Below, in pieces: positions 11,432 to 22,811 of a stretch of 64,000 nucleotides of DNA. Source of the DNA: Punica granatum (Eukaryota; Streptophyta; Magnoliopsida; Myrtales; Lythraceae); the NCBI RefSeq assembly GCF_007655135.1, contig NC_045127.1, forward strand, positions 54,663,051-54,727,050, in the 5' to 3' direction. The stretch's first letter is position 1. The number at the start of each line of letters is the position of its first letter. Made by a program: the position numbers and the translations under genes. A model generated the notes under the pieces. That model worked only from the letters and a program-made list of their open reading frames with translations. It made no database searches and was not told where the DNA came from.

Positions 11432-12421
11432 TCAAGAAGATTGGCGGAGCAAGTACTCGAACCTCCTCGGCGAATCTCGGAACAGATTCCCGCTGCTCCC
11501 TCCGCTTCCGCCGCCACTGCCAAGGGCATTAGAATCAATCAGGCCCAGCAGGGCAGCCGCCTTGCTCTTCCCTTTCGTGGTCCCATGTTCAGCCACATCA
11601 GTGATCCCATCAACCACTCCGAGCCCCATTACTCGGATGTCATCCACCACCCTCTCCCCCCCAGACCTCGCAAGGTTGAGAAGAGCAGCGACCGCATTCT
11701 CCTTTATCCTCATGCTCGATCCCGTCGAGAAGTCGAGCAGATCCACCAGGACGCTGATACCGGAGACATTCCGGAAGGCCTCCACGCTCTCATCGCACCC
11801 GGCAATCTGAGCGACCACTGCGGTGGCGTCCTCCACGATCCCGACCCTCCCGTCCTTGAGGATGAGGCCAAAGAGAGGCCCGGCGGCGCCGAGGTGGATA
11901 ATGGTGGGGCGGTTGAGGGGATATAGGGAGACCCCAAAGAGGGCCTTTAGCGCGTCCTTGATGGACCGAGGAGGTGAGGTGGGGCTGCGGATTATGTCGA
12001 TAAGCGCGTAGATGATGTCACGCTTGGCACCTATAATGGGGCGGTAGGAGTCGACAATGAGGAGGCTATGGAGGGTGGCGGCGGCGGACTGTACGGCGGC
12101 TGGGGAGGTGGAGGTGGAGGAGTGGTTGTGGAGGACGTGGGCGAGGGCGTCGAAGAGGCCGCGGGTGGACATGAGAGCCTCCCTGGAGGAGATGGAGAGG
12201 TTGAGAAGGGTAGCGGCGGCGTTCTCCTGGGCCTCGTGGGAAGAGGAGTAGAGGGTCTCGGCGAGGTAAGGGATGGCTCCGGCGTCGGCGAAGAGGGGGC
12301 GGCTGTCGGCGTCTTGCTTGGAGATGAGACGCAGCTCGCAGAGGGCCTCTGTCCGTGTCTGTTCGGAGACAGAGCTCAGCTTCGTCACCAGGGACTTCGC
12401 CGTCCTACGCTTCACCTCCAT
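11432..12421 (-). CDS. ARM-repeat (PUB-ARM-like) protein without a U-box, single exon
   Basis: Intronless gene for 329 aa. I start at the ATG at 12421 (MEVKRRTAKSL). The open frame reaches 12499 only through a GTG and low-complexity arginine codons from a pyrimidine-rich leader. Armadillo-type helices recur through most of the protein: the motif ENAAATLLNLSI (about residues 68-79), SAAATLHSL, KDALKALFGVSLYP and ENAVAALLNLAR, and a C-terminal KSKAAALLGLI. These are hallmark third-helix segments of plant ARM repeats as in the PUB U-box E3 ligases. The U-box itself is missing, so this matches the ARM-only proteins often annotated as U-box domain-containing protein 4-like. A scaffold or interaction role is inference. 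The last ~30 residues are Gly/Ser-rich. Confidence 0.85.
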   Translation of the reverse strand: MEVKRRTAKSLVTKLSSVSEQTRTEALCELRLISKQDADSRPLFADAGAIPYLAETLYSSSHEAQENAAATLLNLSISSREALMSTRGLFDALAHVLHNHSSTSTSPAAVQSAAATLHSLLIVDSYRPIIGAKRDIIYALIDIIRSPTSPPRSIKDALKALFGVSLYPLNRPTIIHLGAAGPLFGLILKDGRVGIVEDATAVVAQIAGCDESVEAFRNVSGISVLVDLLDFSTGSSMRIKENAVAALLNLARSGGERVVDDIRVMGLGVVDGITDVAEHGTTKGKSKAAALLGLIDSNALGSGGGSGGSSGNLFRDSPRRFEYLLRQSS

Positions 12422-12833
12422 CGTCAAACCTATACTCCTTCTTCTCCTCCTCCTCCTCCTTCTACCCAGCAACCGATGCTCAAATTCAGCTTCAATCACC
12501 CCTTGGCAACCAGGGAAATAGACAATTCAGAGATCGAGAGAGAAGCACGAAAGGGACCTTTGCTTTCCCACTTGGTGGGCAAAGAAGAGACTGGAAGGAG
12601 ATTAGTCAAAAGGGCGATCGACCTAATCCCCGATCTCCATCTCATCAAGCTTTTGACTGCCGAAACGCTTAAACTACGCCATTTTTGCAGCTGACCCCGT
12701 CCACATACAATACTATTTCTTTTCTTCTTCTTCTTTTTCTTTCCCTTTTTTAATGGAGGTTCAGTTTTTCCTTTTTTAATTTTCCCGATTACAAGCGAAA
12801 TCAGGACCGTGTCAAGAAATAATTAAACGCAAC

Positions 12834-13060
12834 TTGGTTTCATAATAGGATTTTAAAATCAGATTTTGATTTTGATTTTGAGTGGTATAAATGGGGCTCA
12901 CCTTTGACTTTGTATATGTTATGTTGTTTTGTTGTGGAAAAAAGTGATATAAATGGGGCGCACTCTTTGACTTTGTATGAGTTATTTTGTTTTGTAGTGG
13001 ATAGAGTTAAAGTTAGAATTGTGATTCTAAAATACCATCTTAAAACCAAACATGCCATTA
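12834..13060. repeat. MITE-like repeat, family A
   Basis: Shares GGATTTTAAAATCAGATTTTGATTTTG near the left end and TAAAACCAAACATGCC at the right end with the copy at 3301-3527. It contains the same tandemly doubled module (GGTATAAATGGGG...ACTTTGTAT...TTTTGTTGTGG). Conserved internal duplication in two copies shows that it was present in the mobile parent. Confidence 0.55.
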
Positions 13061-13319
13061 AAATCTCTTGATTATTATTTTAATTTTTTTTATGTTTTAA
13101 TTATTAGTTATGTCATTATCCGATCAGGAAATTATTTGTGTTTTATCTTCTGCTTGGGCTTTTTTACTATCTTTTACCACTGTCCAAGTAAGAACCAATA
13201 ACGATTTATTTCTATTTTACTAAGTAAGAGATGATAAGATATGAATTCATTTCATGATTAAGATGTTAAAGTTTAGCATGAATGAAGGAATTATGGACGA
13301 TTGGAATTATGGACCTAAG

Positions 13320-13561
13320 GAACCTCTCCGCCCGCCCAGTCTTCACTATGGCTGGTAGCAGGTCCCGATCGAGGCTTTAGGAGGCTGATCTGCAGCGTAA
13401 TGTGCTGATTTTCTTAGGTGATTATTCATTTTGTATTTGCCCTTGTGATTAGCCTAGGAGATTCCAACTATTGTCTTGATTTTACAATTTTTCCTGAATA
13501 TTTTTCCCCGTATGCCTTTCTAAGTAATAAATGAAATTATCGTTACTATTGAGAAAAAAAA
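13320..13561 (+). mobile_element. possible 3' end of a LINE with A-tail
   Basis: The stretch starts with GC-richer sequence (CTCCGCCCGCCCAGTC), passes through TTTGTATTTGCCCTTGTGATTAGCC, and ends TAATAAATGAAATTATCG...GAGAAAAAAAAA. This layout resembles the 3' UTR and tail of plant L1-type LINEs. No coding sequence remains, so the call is tentative. Confidence 0.35.
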
Positions 13562-13599
13562 AGAAGGAATTATGGACAGACTTATCCCCAAAAAAATTT

Positions 13600-13808
13600 G
13601 GTGTGTTTGGTTTTAGAGTTGAGTTAAGTTAAATTTTGATTTTAATTGAGTTGTAATGATTATATTGTTGAATTATAAGAAAAAGTGTGAAAAAAGTAAT
13701 GAATAATTGAGAGAATTTAGTATTAAAAATTGAATTGAATGGTTAAAAAAAATTAAAGAAAAAGAAAAAATTAATAATTTTAAAAATCGACCCTGAAACC
13801 AAACGGGT
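13600..13808. repeat. MITE-like repeat, family B (inverted orientation)
   Basis: Begins GGTGTGTTTGGTTTTAGAGTTGAGTTAAG and ends ACCCTGAAACCAAACGGG. The interior is the reverse complement of much of 2842-3132 (AATAATTGAGAGAATTTAGTATTAAAAATTG and similar). The right end is shortened relative to that copy. Confidence 0.5.
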
Positions 13809-14118
13809 AATAGACGTACAGCCGATGGTTTGTTATCGGGCCTTGAGGCGGGTGGCGTATTACTAAGAGCGGCCCGGTCCAATAACAATCCATAACACAG
13901 CCTTTATTTATAGATCATGAAAACCGTTAGCAAACCGAACTCCACCAAATTAATCAAATATATCCCCCATAGGCCACACCCATAGGAAGGAAGTCTATCA
14001 ATGGGATTAGTACAGCAATAAAACAGCAGCAAGCTATAGGAAATGAAGCCGAATAGATTAGCAATTTTGCCACACCAAAGCCCAATTGAAAGCTCAGAAT
14101 GATAAAATTCTAATGGGA

Positions 14119-16585
14119 TCAGGAGCAGAGCTGCCGGGCCAACCCAAGGCGAGAGTTGGGCACGTCGAAGAGCACTCGGTGGTTCTGCTGCTGCATGTTG
14201 GCGATCACGTTCAGCACTGAGTTCAGCTTGTCCGGGGATGCTGCCATGGCCAGGCAGGTTGTGCTCCCAGCCGTGCTGTGGATGAGCAGGTTGTCCGGGG
14301 GCAGCGTCATGTTCAACCCCTTGAACATGAACGTCACTGTCGGCGGGGTGATCGGGCCGGAGTAGCAGGTGTCGAATCCCCCGAGAGTTGTGATGGGCGC
14401 CTTCCTTACCCGCTTACGGAACTCGTTCCTCACAGCTTCGTATGCCGGTCGCACTAGCCGGGTGAAAACCGTGCCTGATTTCAAATCCACGAGAACTTTT
14501 ATGTCAGCACGGTATTGGTATTGGAATGCAAAGTGTGGAATATTTGAAACATACCGGAGTCGAATATGGTTCCGGCTCCAGTGGTCGGGTTGAACGCCAA
14601 GGCGCTCGGGGGAATGTCGACGACTTTCCGGCCAACTCGGATCCCGATCATGTTGACGTAGTAGAGGGAAGACCGACTCGGGTTCTTCAGCAGCGGGGTG
14701 GACTTGATCTTCGGCGGCTGCCCGACCGGACCGAGCCTCAAGGACCCAGAGAAGTTGAGGGACCTGAAGCTGGGCAGGCAGTAGGAGAAGGTCGACTTGT
14801 AGATGTTCTCCGTCTGGGCCAGGAGCGAGAGCGGGCCTCGGCCCAGGCCCAGTAGGCCCTGCGGCGGGACCGAGCTGCCGGTGGTCTTCTGGATGCAGGC
14901 AAATGTGTAGCCGGGGATCGGGTCAGCGGCGAGCTTCAGCGTGTCCTGTGAGAGGTTGAACGCCACCGTGGAGCTGCCATAGGTTGTGTTGAAGTTGCAC
15001 GCGCCGCTGTTGCAGGTGTGGCCAGGTACCTGAAACAGTCACGTGCGTCCAAGTGGGGTTCAGTCATATTTACTGCTCTCTGTCTGGGGACTTTGTCCTC
15101 GTACAATTATAATTGCTGCGGAGCGCTGCCTAGTTTATGTAGTCCCACGCGCACCGGTGGCGAGTGCAATCGCAGCAATCACGGGAGTAGGGGTACTGAT
15201 GTACAATGATTGAATAGGCTACTTTTGGCGCATGACCTGACGATTTTTTATTTATTTATCTATTTTGTGAAACCACGAAATGACATCCACTAAGTCTTAT
15301 CTATCATGGGGCATATCATATGTCATACGCCATAAGCTAATAAAAATTTTCCACTTTAGGATAGTCTCGTGACCATCTTATCATTACCACAAGATGCTAA
15401 CTTACGAAACATTGCAAAATCCTCCCATCAAAAACTTAGTATCACAATAAAAAAGAGTAACACAATACTATACGCTCTCGGCTGACAACTAAGATGTATA
15501 AGTTCAATACTCAGTATGACTATTTGTACTCTTTATTAGTTATTAGTATATCTCTCATTCATTGTACTACGTTCATGTGCCTCCATCACAACCGAAAAAA
15601 TTCAGCATCACAAATCTAGTACTGGTCTTTTTTTTTTTGGCATGCGATGATATCCGAAAAGTCCAGTGAATCTCGACAAATCAAGTTGAATCGGATCAAC
15701 CTATTAAGGGATAAAACTCTCATAGTATAGATTTTCACCATCAACAAGACTCGACAAGTAGTTTATTTCTGTTAATTAGGAGTGCAATTAAATTAAGTAA
15801 TTATGAAATAATATTTAACTAACTTAATCAAAGATGGTGTAGGTGATACAACCTTGCTAATAACCAAGAGGTTTCATAATCGATATTCGTGGTCAGATTA
15901 TTTGTGCTTATTTATTTAATTGTTAAGATTTTTATTTTATTATGTTACAACTCATGACTTTCTCTTTTCTTTTGTGACCATATATATATATATAAGATGC
16001 AATGGACCAACAATGCAAATGATATACGTAGTTTTGTACCAGTTTGCACTGAGGGGATGAGCAGCCGAGGGACTTGAAGGTGGTGGACTTGGTGGAGGCG
16101 AGCACGGTGGAGGAGCAGCCGACGCAGCCGGAGCAAGGCACCCAGGCGACATCGTTGCTGGTGTCCATGGTCATGAGCAGCGTCTTTGGCGGAGTCCCCA
16201 CCTTGGCCCTCACGACGTAGGTCGGGCTCTGCACGGCCTGCTGCCGCCCTGAGGCAATGGGGACAACCGACTTCCCGGCCACGAGGCTGGACAGGAACCC
16301 GAGTCGGGCCACGTCCTTCTGCTGCATTTCGAGGATGGAGTCCTCCCACGAGAGGTGGCCCTTGGGCCTGAAGGGTGAGCAGGGGCTGAAGGTGTGGAAC
16401 ACCCTGAGGGTTGAGCCATCATCGGCATGATCATTTTCGGGGTCACATAGGGTTGCAGCTGGGGTAGGGTTTTTGGCTCCTTGGGAAGGAGAGCTGAGAA
16501 GGAGGAAGAAGATGATAAGAAGGACGCAGTTGCAGGCTGCAGGGAGGAAAGAGGATTGTGGGGTTGCCCTTGTCGTCGTCGTCAT
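14119..16585 (-). CDS. AED3: apoplastic A1B aspartic protease, AED3-like, 3 exons
   Basis: Minus-strand exons are 16585-16040, 15029-14555 and 14474-14119 (phases 0 and 1), giving 458 aa. Donors are CTG|GTACAA and CCG|GTATGT; acceptors are TTTCAG|GTA and AATCAG|GCA. Residues ~20-37 form a signal peptide (LLIIFFLLLSSPSQG). The pepsin fold follows, with first catalytic site DTSNDVAWVPC (about residues 139-149), a cysteine-rich nepenthesin-type insert (CSGCVGCSS), the flap region in exon 2, the GLLGLGRGPLSL motif, and second site DSGTVFTRL at the exon 2/3 junction. DTS in place of canonical DTG is the form I recall for AED3-type plant proteases. Known of the family: secreted to the apoplast and linked to defence downstream of EDS1. 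Length matches Arabidopsis AED3 (about 450 aa). Orthology was not tested. Confidence 0.87.
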
Positions 16586-16644
16586 GGCTTCAGCTTATTG
16601 CTTTGGGGTGTTGTGGACAGGTGGGATGTGTCGTCTCACATGAG

Positions 16645-16652
16645 TATTTATA
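16645..16652 (-). promoter_or_regulatory. TATA box of the AED3-like gene
   Basis: On the minus strand TATAAATA sits 60-67 bp before the ATG at 16585. A start near 16620 would give a leader of only about 35 nt. Confidence 0.6.
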
Positions 16653-17156
16653 GAGGCATGGGCCATGGCAGCAACGCAATGCATGCCCCGATGATCTGTC
16701 TATTATTTCGATTCTTGGATTGGACCGTTTGTTACTATGGAATTATATGACCCAAAAACGATTGAGATGATATATATGACATTACAATATATATATACAT
16801 GTGTGTGATCACCATCTAATATCATATAAACTGCTAATTATGGAACCGAGTAGTGTTGCATATCTCGACAGCCTCTTTGGTTGGACATGTGAGTTACCGG
16901 ATCGTGTTCATCGTCGGCATGTCTCAGAAATTATATATTGTTCGGATATACGATAGTGCTGCATATAAACGATGAAGGACACATGTAGTGTACACAACAA
17001 GATAAATAAGAAAGACAGAATGTTTTATGTATTTTTGTGTCTAGTAAATGAATGATATTATAGTACTGCCGATGGGGTGGGGGAAAGTTGGGCATGCGTG
17101 GACTGTGTAAGTGGGGAAGGGGAACAGACCAAAGTGACCCTCTAAAGGGATCATTA

Positions 17157-17163
<7 letters not shown>

Positions 17164-17192
<29 letters not shown>

Positions 17193-17193
17193 T
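17164..17193. repeat. (TATG)n microsatellite
   Basis: Seven or so TATG units in a row. Adjacent short open frames on both strands are only translations of this repeat. Confidence 0.9.
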
Positions 17194-17773
17194 AGCCTTT
17201 ACTTTGCATGCTAGCTCCATATATGAGTTGCATATAGTGCCCGTTCATTCATCCATTCACTGCATCTTGATCGATATCTCGGCTCAGCATCGGGATGGGT
17301 ATCTTTTCCATCATTCTTGCTTAATGAATAAAGAACTAATTACCTCTCATTTATTTATTTTTTACATAATATATATTTATATGTGCACTCTTTCTTAGTG
17401 AGGTGATTGTGTTGATTAAGATCAGGGGAATATTCTTTTTTCTTTTCATCTCTCACAGGGTGCTCGTACCTTATTATTATGGCGAAAAAGAAAAAATAAA
17501 TGAACCACTAAAGGGAACTCGAATGATTGCATCATATTATATAGTTTTCTTTTTCTTGAGATAGTATTATATAGAAATCATTTTTTTTGTATTATTATAT
17601 ATAGGCTTTGATAAATCTGAAAGTGAGATAAAAAAAAAAAGAAAAAGAATGTCGTGTATAGTTTCCACATCTCAGTCAATGGAAATGTCATAGTGACTTG
17701 GATGCTGACCATAATAACTAAAATCTTGATTTGATCAGAATCCAATATGCATGCCCTGCCTGTCTATAGCTGC

Positions 17774-17777
17774 AATT

Positions 17778-17803
<26 letters not shown>
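17774..17803. repeat. (ATT)n microsatellite
   Basis: About ten ATT/TTA trinucleotides without interruption. Confidence 0.9.
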
Positions 17804-17808
<5 letters not shown>

Positions 17809-18044
17809 ATGTGAAGAGAGAATTATAACTTGATGTCTGTTTATGTTTGTTGATACACGTGAAATTTTACGATTCTTGATTCAAACCCGAAACTGAGATC
17901 TCGATCTTCTTCGCACCACCCGCTCTGTCCCTTTCTCTTAGATTATATATACCACCGAGACGCACGTAGATGTTCAATTCAGAGGATGGGAGAAAGCATG
18001 TTCACTTTCTTGTATAAGATCAGCCTCTGGTTTCTGTTTGGCTC

Positions 18045-18068
18045 TTATATATATATATATATATATAC
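18045..18068. repeat. (AT)n microsatellite
   Basis: About twelve AT dinucleotides running into ACACACA. Confidence 0.9.
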
Positions 18069-20259
18069 ACACAAAAAGGGGAAGAATTCTTCTGTTCCTT
18101 AGTTACTAATCAATTAATAGTACTAATAAAAATAAATAATGATATCTTGAATTCTATGGGGGTGTTGTGCTCTTTGATTCATTCATATATACCTTTGTCT
18201 ATTTGCTGGCAACTCCACATGGTCAGATGGAAATGGCATGTGATTTTTCCACTGTTCTCACAACTCATCAGGTTAGCCCATTGCCCAACTGCGATGCTTT
18301 CACGGAAGAGGGGGAAGAAAAAAAAAAGGCCAGCGACTGCTGGTTCCATACACACTTTTAACCCAGAATTCACCCATTAGTAAATAATTAATATTTAAAA
18401 TATTTAATTAACTCGAAATAATAAGTTGCACGTATTTTGGAATATAGCACAAGTTCACGTGCATGGAGTTAATAAAAAAGGGAGCAGGTGAGAGCTTGAG
18501 CGATAAAAAAAATGCATAGTAAGAAGCATATTCTCATCACATATACATATAGATAGATAGGTATATCGTATATATGTCACTTAAAGATACAATATGCGTT
18601 GTCGGTGGATGGATGTCGCTGAAGAAGAAGACACTTTTTTCTTCCCAATGTTTGAAAAGCAATAGCGACAGAACTTAACAGTAAAGAACAGAAGGCGAAG
18701 TGTGAACAAGAAAGTCGTGGTTGGGGCAAATTTTTTGCAGACATGTCCTTTATTCACTTCACCGCTGAAAAGGGGGTAAAAAAAAAAAAAAGATATGTCA
18801 GGAGCATCTTTTGTAACGTTTTGGTTGCGAGAGAAATTTATAAGTCTGGTAAATACATAAAAGAAGGAACATAATAAACTATAGAAAATCGTAATGCTAA
18901 TAAACGAACGTGAAATGACTTTTTTTTGTAGTACCAGATTAAGACGTATATCGATCATTACAATGCACCCCTTTATCTTCAATCTTTTCGACTTTCTTTT
19001 ATGAATATCTTTCATCTTTTTTCCTCACTTGCTCTGCTGTTACCATCTCATTTAATTTAGTTTTGTCATCTTTAAAGATATAAGATATAGGACAAATTGT
19101 CACGGGCAGCTTTTTATCTCTCTATTATCTTTTTCAATAGAAAGTTTTCCTCCTTTCCTTCCCTCCCGTCAGTGTCACGGCAGTGAAGTGACCTTGGACA
19201 TTTCGCAGCAAATTTAATTAGCTCCTATAGGACACATTATTATAGGTAAGGATTAACGAAGGATCAAGATTCGCATCGGCCATTCTAGAAGAAAGGAAAC
19301 AAACATCGAGGATGTCGTTGAACAGAGTAAAGGGTTAGAGGACAATAATGCAAAAGAAAATGCAGCTGGCAGAAGCCGTTCAGATGCAGCGGACCAGCGA
19401 GGAACGAACAGCGGGTTTGCCGACAAAGCCGTTGAGGCCGATAACCAAAATCACCAGAGATGATTTTGATGAATGATGATTGATGGCCAATCCAAAAAGA
19501 AGAAAGTTCAAACAGTTGCTCCAGAAGAGAGGGACCGCACCCCAATTATTTTTCCGTGGGCCTTTTGTTGTACTAGTCCCAGACGACTGGGACTTGCGTG
19601 CTCGTGCCGGTGATCGTTCTCCCGACCTTTACCACTAATCGGCCCAACCGCTTCCCGCTTTCTTTCACCATGCGGCACTAATCTCTCAGTTTAGATTTAG
19701 ATGCACGCAGTGTTGTTACCAGCAGAGAATATATACTATGGCAATGAATTAGAGGTGCGCTGTGCTGGCAAACTTCACATGAGCAGAGTGTTAAGTCGTT
19801 AGCCTGTCCAATCGGCTTCCCGTAACTCAGCAAGGACGTTGCTGTCTGTCGAACTACTTGACACAACCAAAGACGAAGGACTAGACCATTCATAGGAAGG
19901 AGCATTACGAGGGGAAGCTTCTTTTCTTTGGTTTGCCATTCAAGTTCACGGGATATAACCCCCTGCTTATGTACCTTCTTCTGCTTTTTACTTCTCTTCC
20001 TCTGATCCGTGAAAGCAAAGGAGTCCTCTTGGAGAAGGATGGAAGAGAAGAAACCAGATATGTACGAACGTTATTATTTCCAAATATCTTTTCTCTTTCC
20101 TTTTTTTCTTTTTAAATATATTTTTTTCTCAGGATACACCCAAAATTTGTATACAAGCCATCATCCTGAACATCTAAGGAAAGTGAAGAAAGGAAAAGAG
20201 ATTAGTCCCCCAAAAAATGACAGGTCCCATGGACTTATCTCATTCACAGCAAGTGATCC

Positions 20260-22742
20260 CTATTCGGTATTCCAATTCGGAATGTTAGCAGTCGCTTCAT
20301 TCACCATCTTTACAAGGGTCACCTGCAAACATAAAAGGAGCATATGAGCAAACAGCGGTCAACAAGTTAGTTTCCAGCGATATGCATCACGTGGTTCGAA
20401 TCTGATACTTACCACACTTTCCGGAACTCCAGGCGGGGGCAATGAGAGGTTTCTTGGTGGAGGTCCCCGTAGATATGACCGCTTGTCAAATCTCCACTCG
20501 CCAATCTTCCCATATGTGAGCTCCCCCTAGAACAAGCCCAACAGCCATTAACTCAGAAATACAACACAATCGGGTCTAGGAAAGGATACAGTTTATGAAA
20601 ATCCATCACAAAGAGTTCTTCAGAGTCTAAACTTGATCTGACCAGTCAAACAGACAATAATCAGACCTTCATGTTATAGTCACACCCGTAAGTGTAATGA
20701 ATTATGAACTTATCCTTCGTCTCCAAATCCCACGGAGGCTGAAAAATTACAAAATAAATGCACAAATAAATAAATAAAATAAAACTGATAAGGAAGAGAT
20801 TGGAACCCCGATTATTATGAAAAATAAGATGTATGGGAATCGGATATATATGTGAGACCTGTAACATGAAGTCTTTACGGAGAACATGCTGCACTCCATG
20901 CAAAGCTGATGCTACAGCGTACGCATACCTTAGTTGGACAAACAAAAGAGAAAAGAGAACCTTGTTAAGATCAAAGCTTATATCCTATCTTACATATTTT
21001 ATCTCAGAATTATTATTCTGAGGTTCTTAATGTCATACATTTCTAGGACCCATCCAAACGCTTTGTCGGTCTCTGGATCCTCCTTCATCTTCAAGGATAC
21101 ATTCATCCATGTCGGAGCAATCTTTTTCAAAAGATCCTGAATGATAGAATTCATATGTTCATGAAAGGAACATGCTTAATTTAGAATACAATAATTGAGT
21201 TTCCAAGATATGTTCATATTTTAGATACAGGAGAATATTCACCTTCTTGATAATTACTGGGGAGTTTCCAATTGGGTCGATGTTAGTCACAGGACCCATC
21301 TCCTCGGGATAAAACTTTCTTACGATCTTCTCATTCTGATCAGGCTTGATGTAGAAGAAAGGAAATGCAGCAGGATATCCTGTATGAGCCAGGTTGGGCA
21401 CAGGTCTAACAAATATGTGATCAGGCTCTGCCATGAGTATATATCTGCATCACCCACAAAATTATAAGGAATTCAGGAAATGATTAATCCTGCTACTATG
21501 CGAAGTTTAACTAATCTATGTTCTTTCTTTTTCTTTTCTTTTCTCTTTTTTTTTTCCTCTTTCTAATTCCACAGAAACTCACTCTTCCTCAATTGTAGCC
21601 TTCTCCAGCCACTGCACAAATGCCCATGGTCTATTTAAGACGATATATCCCTGTTTAAAAACAAAGAAGCAAACAATTATGGAGTTATACCAATATTGAT
21701 CAGAAATATTTGACCATCATCATGGAATACAAGGCAAAAGAATTTTAGGCTCTGTTTGGGAACGGAGTTTAATTTTAGAATCATGATTTTGATTTTAACT
21801 CTACCCACTACACAACAAAAACACACGTTTCCCAAATCAAATTTATAATACAATCTCATTTGTCATTTTCCAGAATCAAAATCAAAATCAAAATCAAACT
21901 CTGTTTCCAAACGCACCCTTATAGTTTAGGACTTCACTGCAAGTCCATGACAGATCCAAACTATTCGTTCCTTCTATGAAATAATATTCCTAATTTGCCA
22001 GTTATCTTACAGACCATTCCCAGGAATGGCTACAAAAACTGAACATCTAAAGAAAGCCATAGTTATGAGTGTGATTTCTTCTCACCACAATATCTGAATA
22101 TTATTTGCCCACCTGCTAAAAAGGATGCAGGGTGATAGCTTCTGCTTTAAACATGTAATTGTAATTATTTGTAGTCACAAACTGAACAATTGCCAAGCTA
22201 GCAGATTCGCTAAAACATTTTTTTTCCTTTTAGCATCTAAAATCTTCAAGTGCAAGAAACACAGCTATTTTAGAGTAAATCCACAACTGTATATCCAAAA
22301 TGTACTGTATCTCAAGACCTACCCGATCAAGGCCTGCTGGAAGAGGATCAACCACCATTGTAGGAATCTCATCCATCAAGTTATCAGGACTCCCTGAATG
22401 CAAAATTCGAGTGAATCCTCCCATTTCAGACCCAGGCAAATCCTTCTGCTGCTTATACCAGTAATACATAATGCGGCACTGCCACTTGCTGTAAGGGGCG
22501 TCAGTTGCTGTTAGGGCAATATGAAAAGGCAATTTAGCATTTCTCGGTTTCTTTACATTGTCCGGCATCTCAATAATGGGGTCCGATACTAATAGACCAT
22601 CTGATTCATCACCAGCCCCTCTCCCAACCACTCGGTTGTGCATTATCATGGTTAGCAAGTTATAAGTCGCGAAGCAAAACCCACAAGCTAAGAGAACCAG
22701 TAGTAATGGGGATGCCCTTGCCATGGTTTTCCTACCAATCAT
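20260..22742 (-). CDS. HPAT3: hydroxyproline O-arabinosyltransferase (HPAT/RDN family), 8 coding exons
   Basis: Minus-strand coding exons are 22742-22323, 21650-21583, 21444-21243, 21136-21039, 20928-20859, 20738-20667, 20526-20413 and 20322-20260, all with GT-AG borders and continuous frame, for 368 aa. The open frame extends to 22781 only through a GTG; 22742 is the first in-frame ATG (MIGRK). Residues ~9-30 form one membrane helix (SPLLLVLLACGFCFATYNLL), giving a type II Golgi topology. The luminal domain carries the family motifs YSKWQCRIMYYWYK, GGFTRILHSG, NRPWAFVQWL, ILMAEPDHIFVRP, GNSPVIIKK, GWVLEMYAYA and IIHYTYGCDY. Known of the family: transfers the first L-arabinose to hydroxyproline in extensins and CLE peptides. 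The N-terminus points to the HPAT3/RDN1 clade rather than HPAT1/2; that sub-assignment is less certain. A family A repeat lies in intron 1. Confidence 0.92.
21750..21919. repeat. diverged MITE-like repeat (family A relative) in HPAT intron 1
   Basis: Runs from GGCTCTGTTTGGGAACGGAGTTT to AAACTCTGTTTCCAAACGCACCC, so the ends are inverted (GTTTGG...CCAAAC). Inside are ATTTTGATTTT/AAAATCAAAATC blocks as in family A. It sits between coding exons 1 and 2 (intron 22322-21651) and does not touch the splice sites. Confidence 0.5.
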
Positions 22743-22797
22743 TGTTTTAAGGAACAAATGAAAAGGCTTAAGCTTCTCCACATTCCAAAACTTCCAT
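22739..22797 (-). promoter_or_regulatory. two short uORFs in the HPAT leader
   Basis: On the minus strand, uORF1 starts with ATG at 22797 and ends at TAA 22770-22768 (9 codons). uORF2 starts with ATG at 22783 in another frame and ends at TGA 22741-22739, so its stop overlaps the main start as ATGA. Both lie downstream of the inferred 5'-UTR acceptor (22812), so they would be in the spliced leader. Confidence 0.5.
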
Positions 22798-22811
22798 TAA
22801 GTTTTCCAGCC

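Larger units (their letters stand above)
12422..14118. other. intergenic region rich in short repeats
   Basis: From the ARM gene leader (CT/GA-rich, 12422-12540) to the 3' side of the aspartic protease gene. It contains a family A repeat (12834-13060), a probable 3' LINE end with A-tail (13320-13561) and a family B repeat (13600-13808). Confidence 0.55.
16653..20259. other. intergenic region, no gene recognised
   Basis: AT-rich spacer between the protease promoter and the 3' end of the arabinosyltransferase gene. It has microsatellites at 17164-17193, 17774-17803 and 18045-18068 and an 8-bp perfect stem-loop at 19575-19594 (AGTCCCAG, loop ACGA, CTGGGACT). Short open frames near 18147-18380, 18581-19015 and 19285-20345 have no recognisable domain. 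Confidence 0.5.

Noticed and set aside
12422..12499. Arg-rich N-terminal extension of the ARM protein
   Set aside because: It would start at GTG and is translation of CT-rich leader; the ATG at 12421 is the better start.
19575..19594. Perfect 8-bp stem with 4-nt loop
   Set aside because: Stems this short are expected by chance in 64 kb, and nothing around it suggests a function.
22743..22781. Upstream start for the arabinosyltransferase
   Set aside because: The codon at 22781 is GTG. The first in-frame ATG at 22742 gives MIGRK, which fits my recollection of the family.
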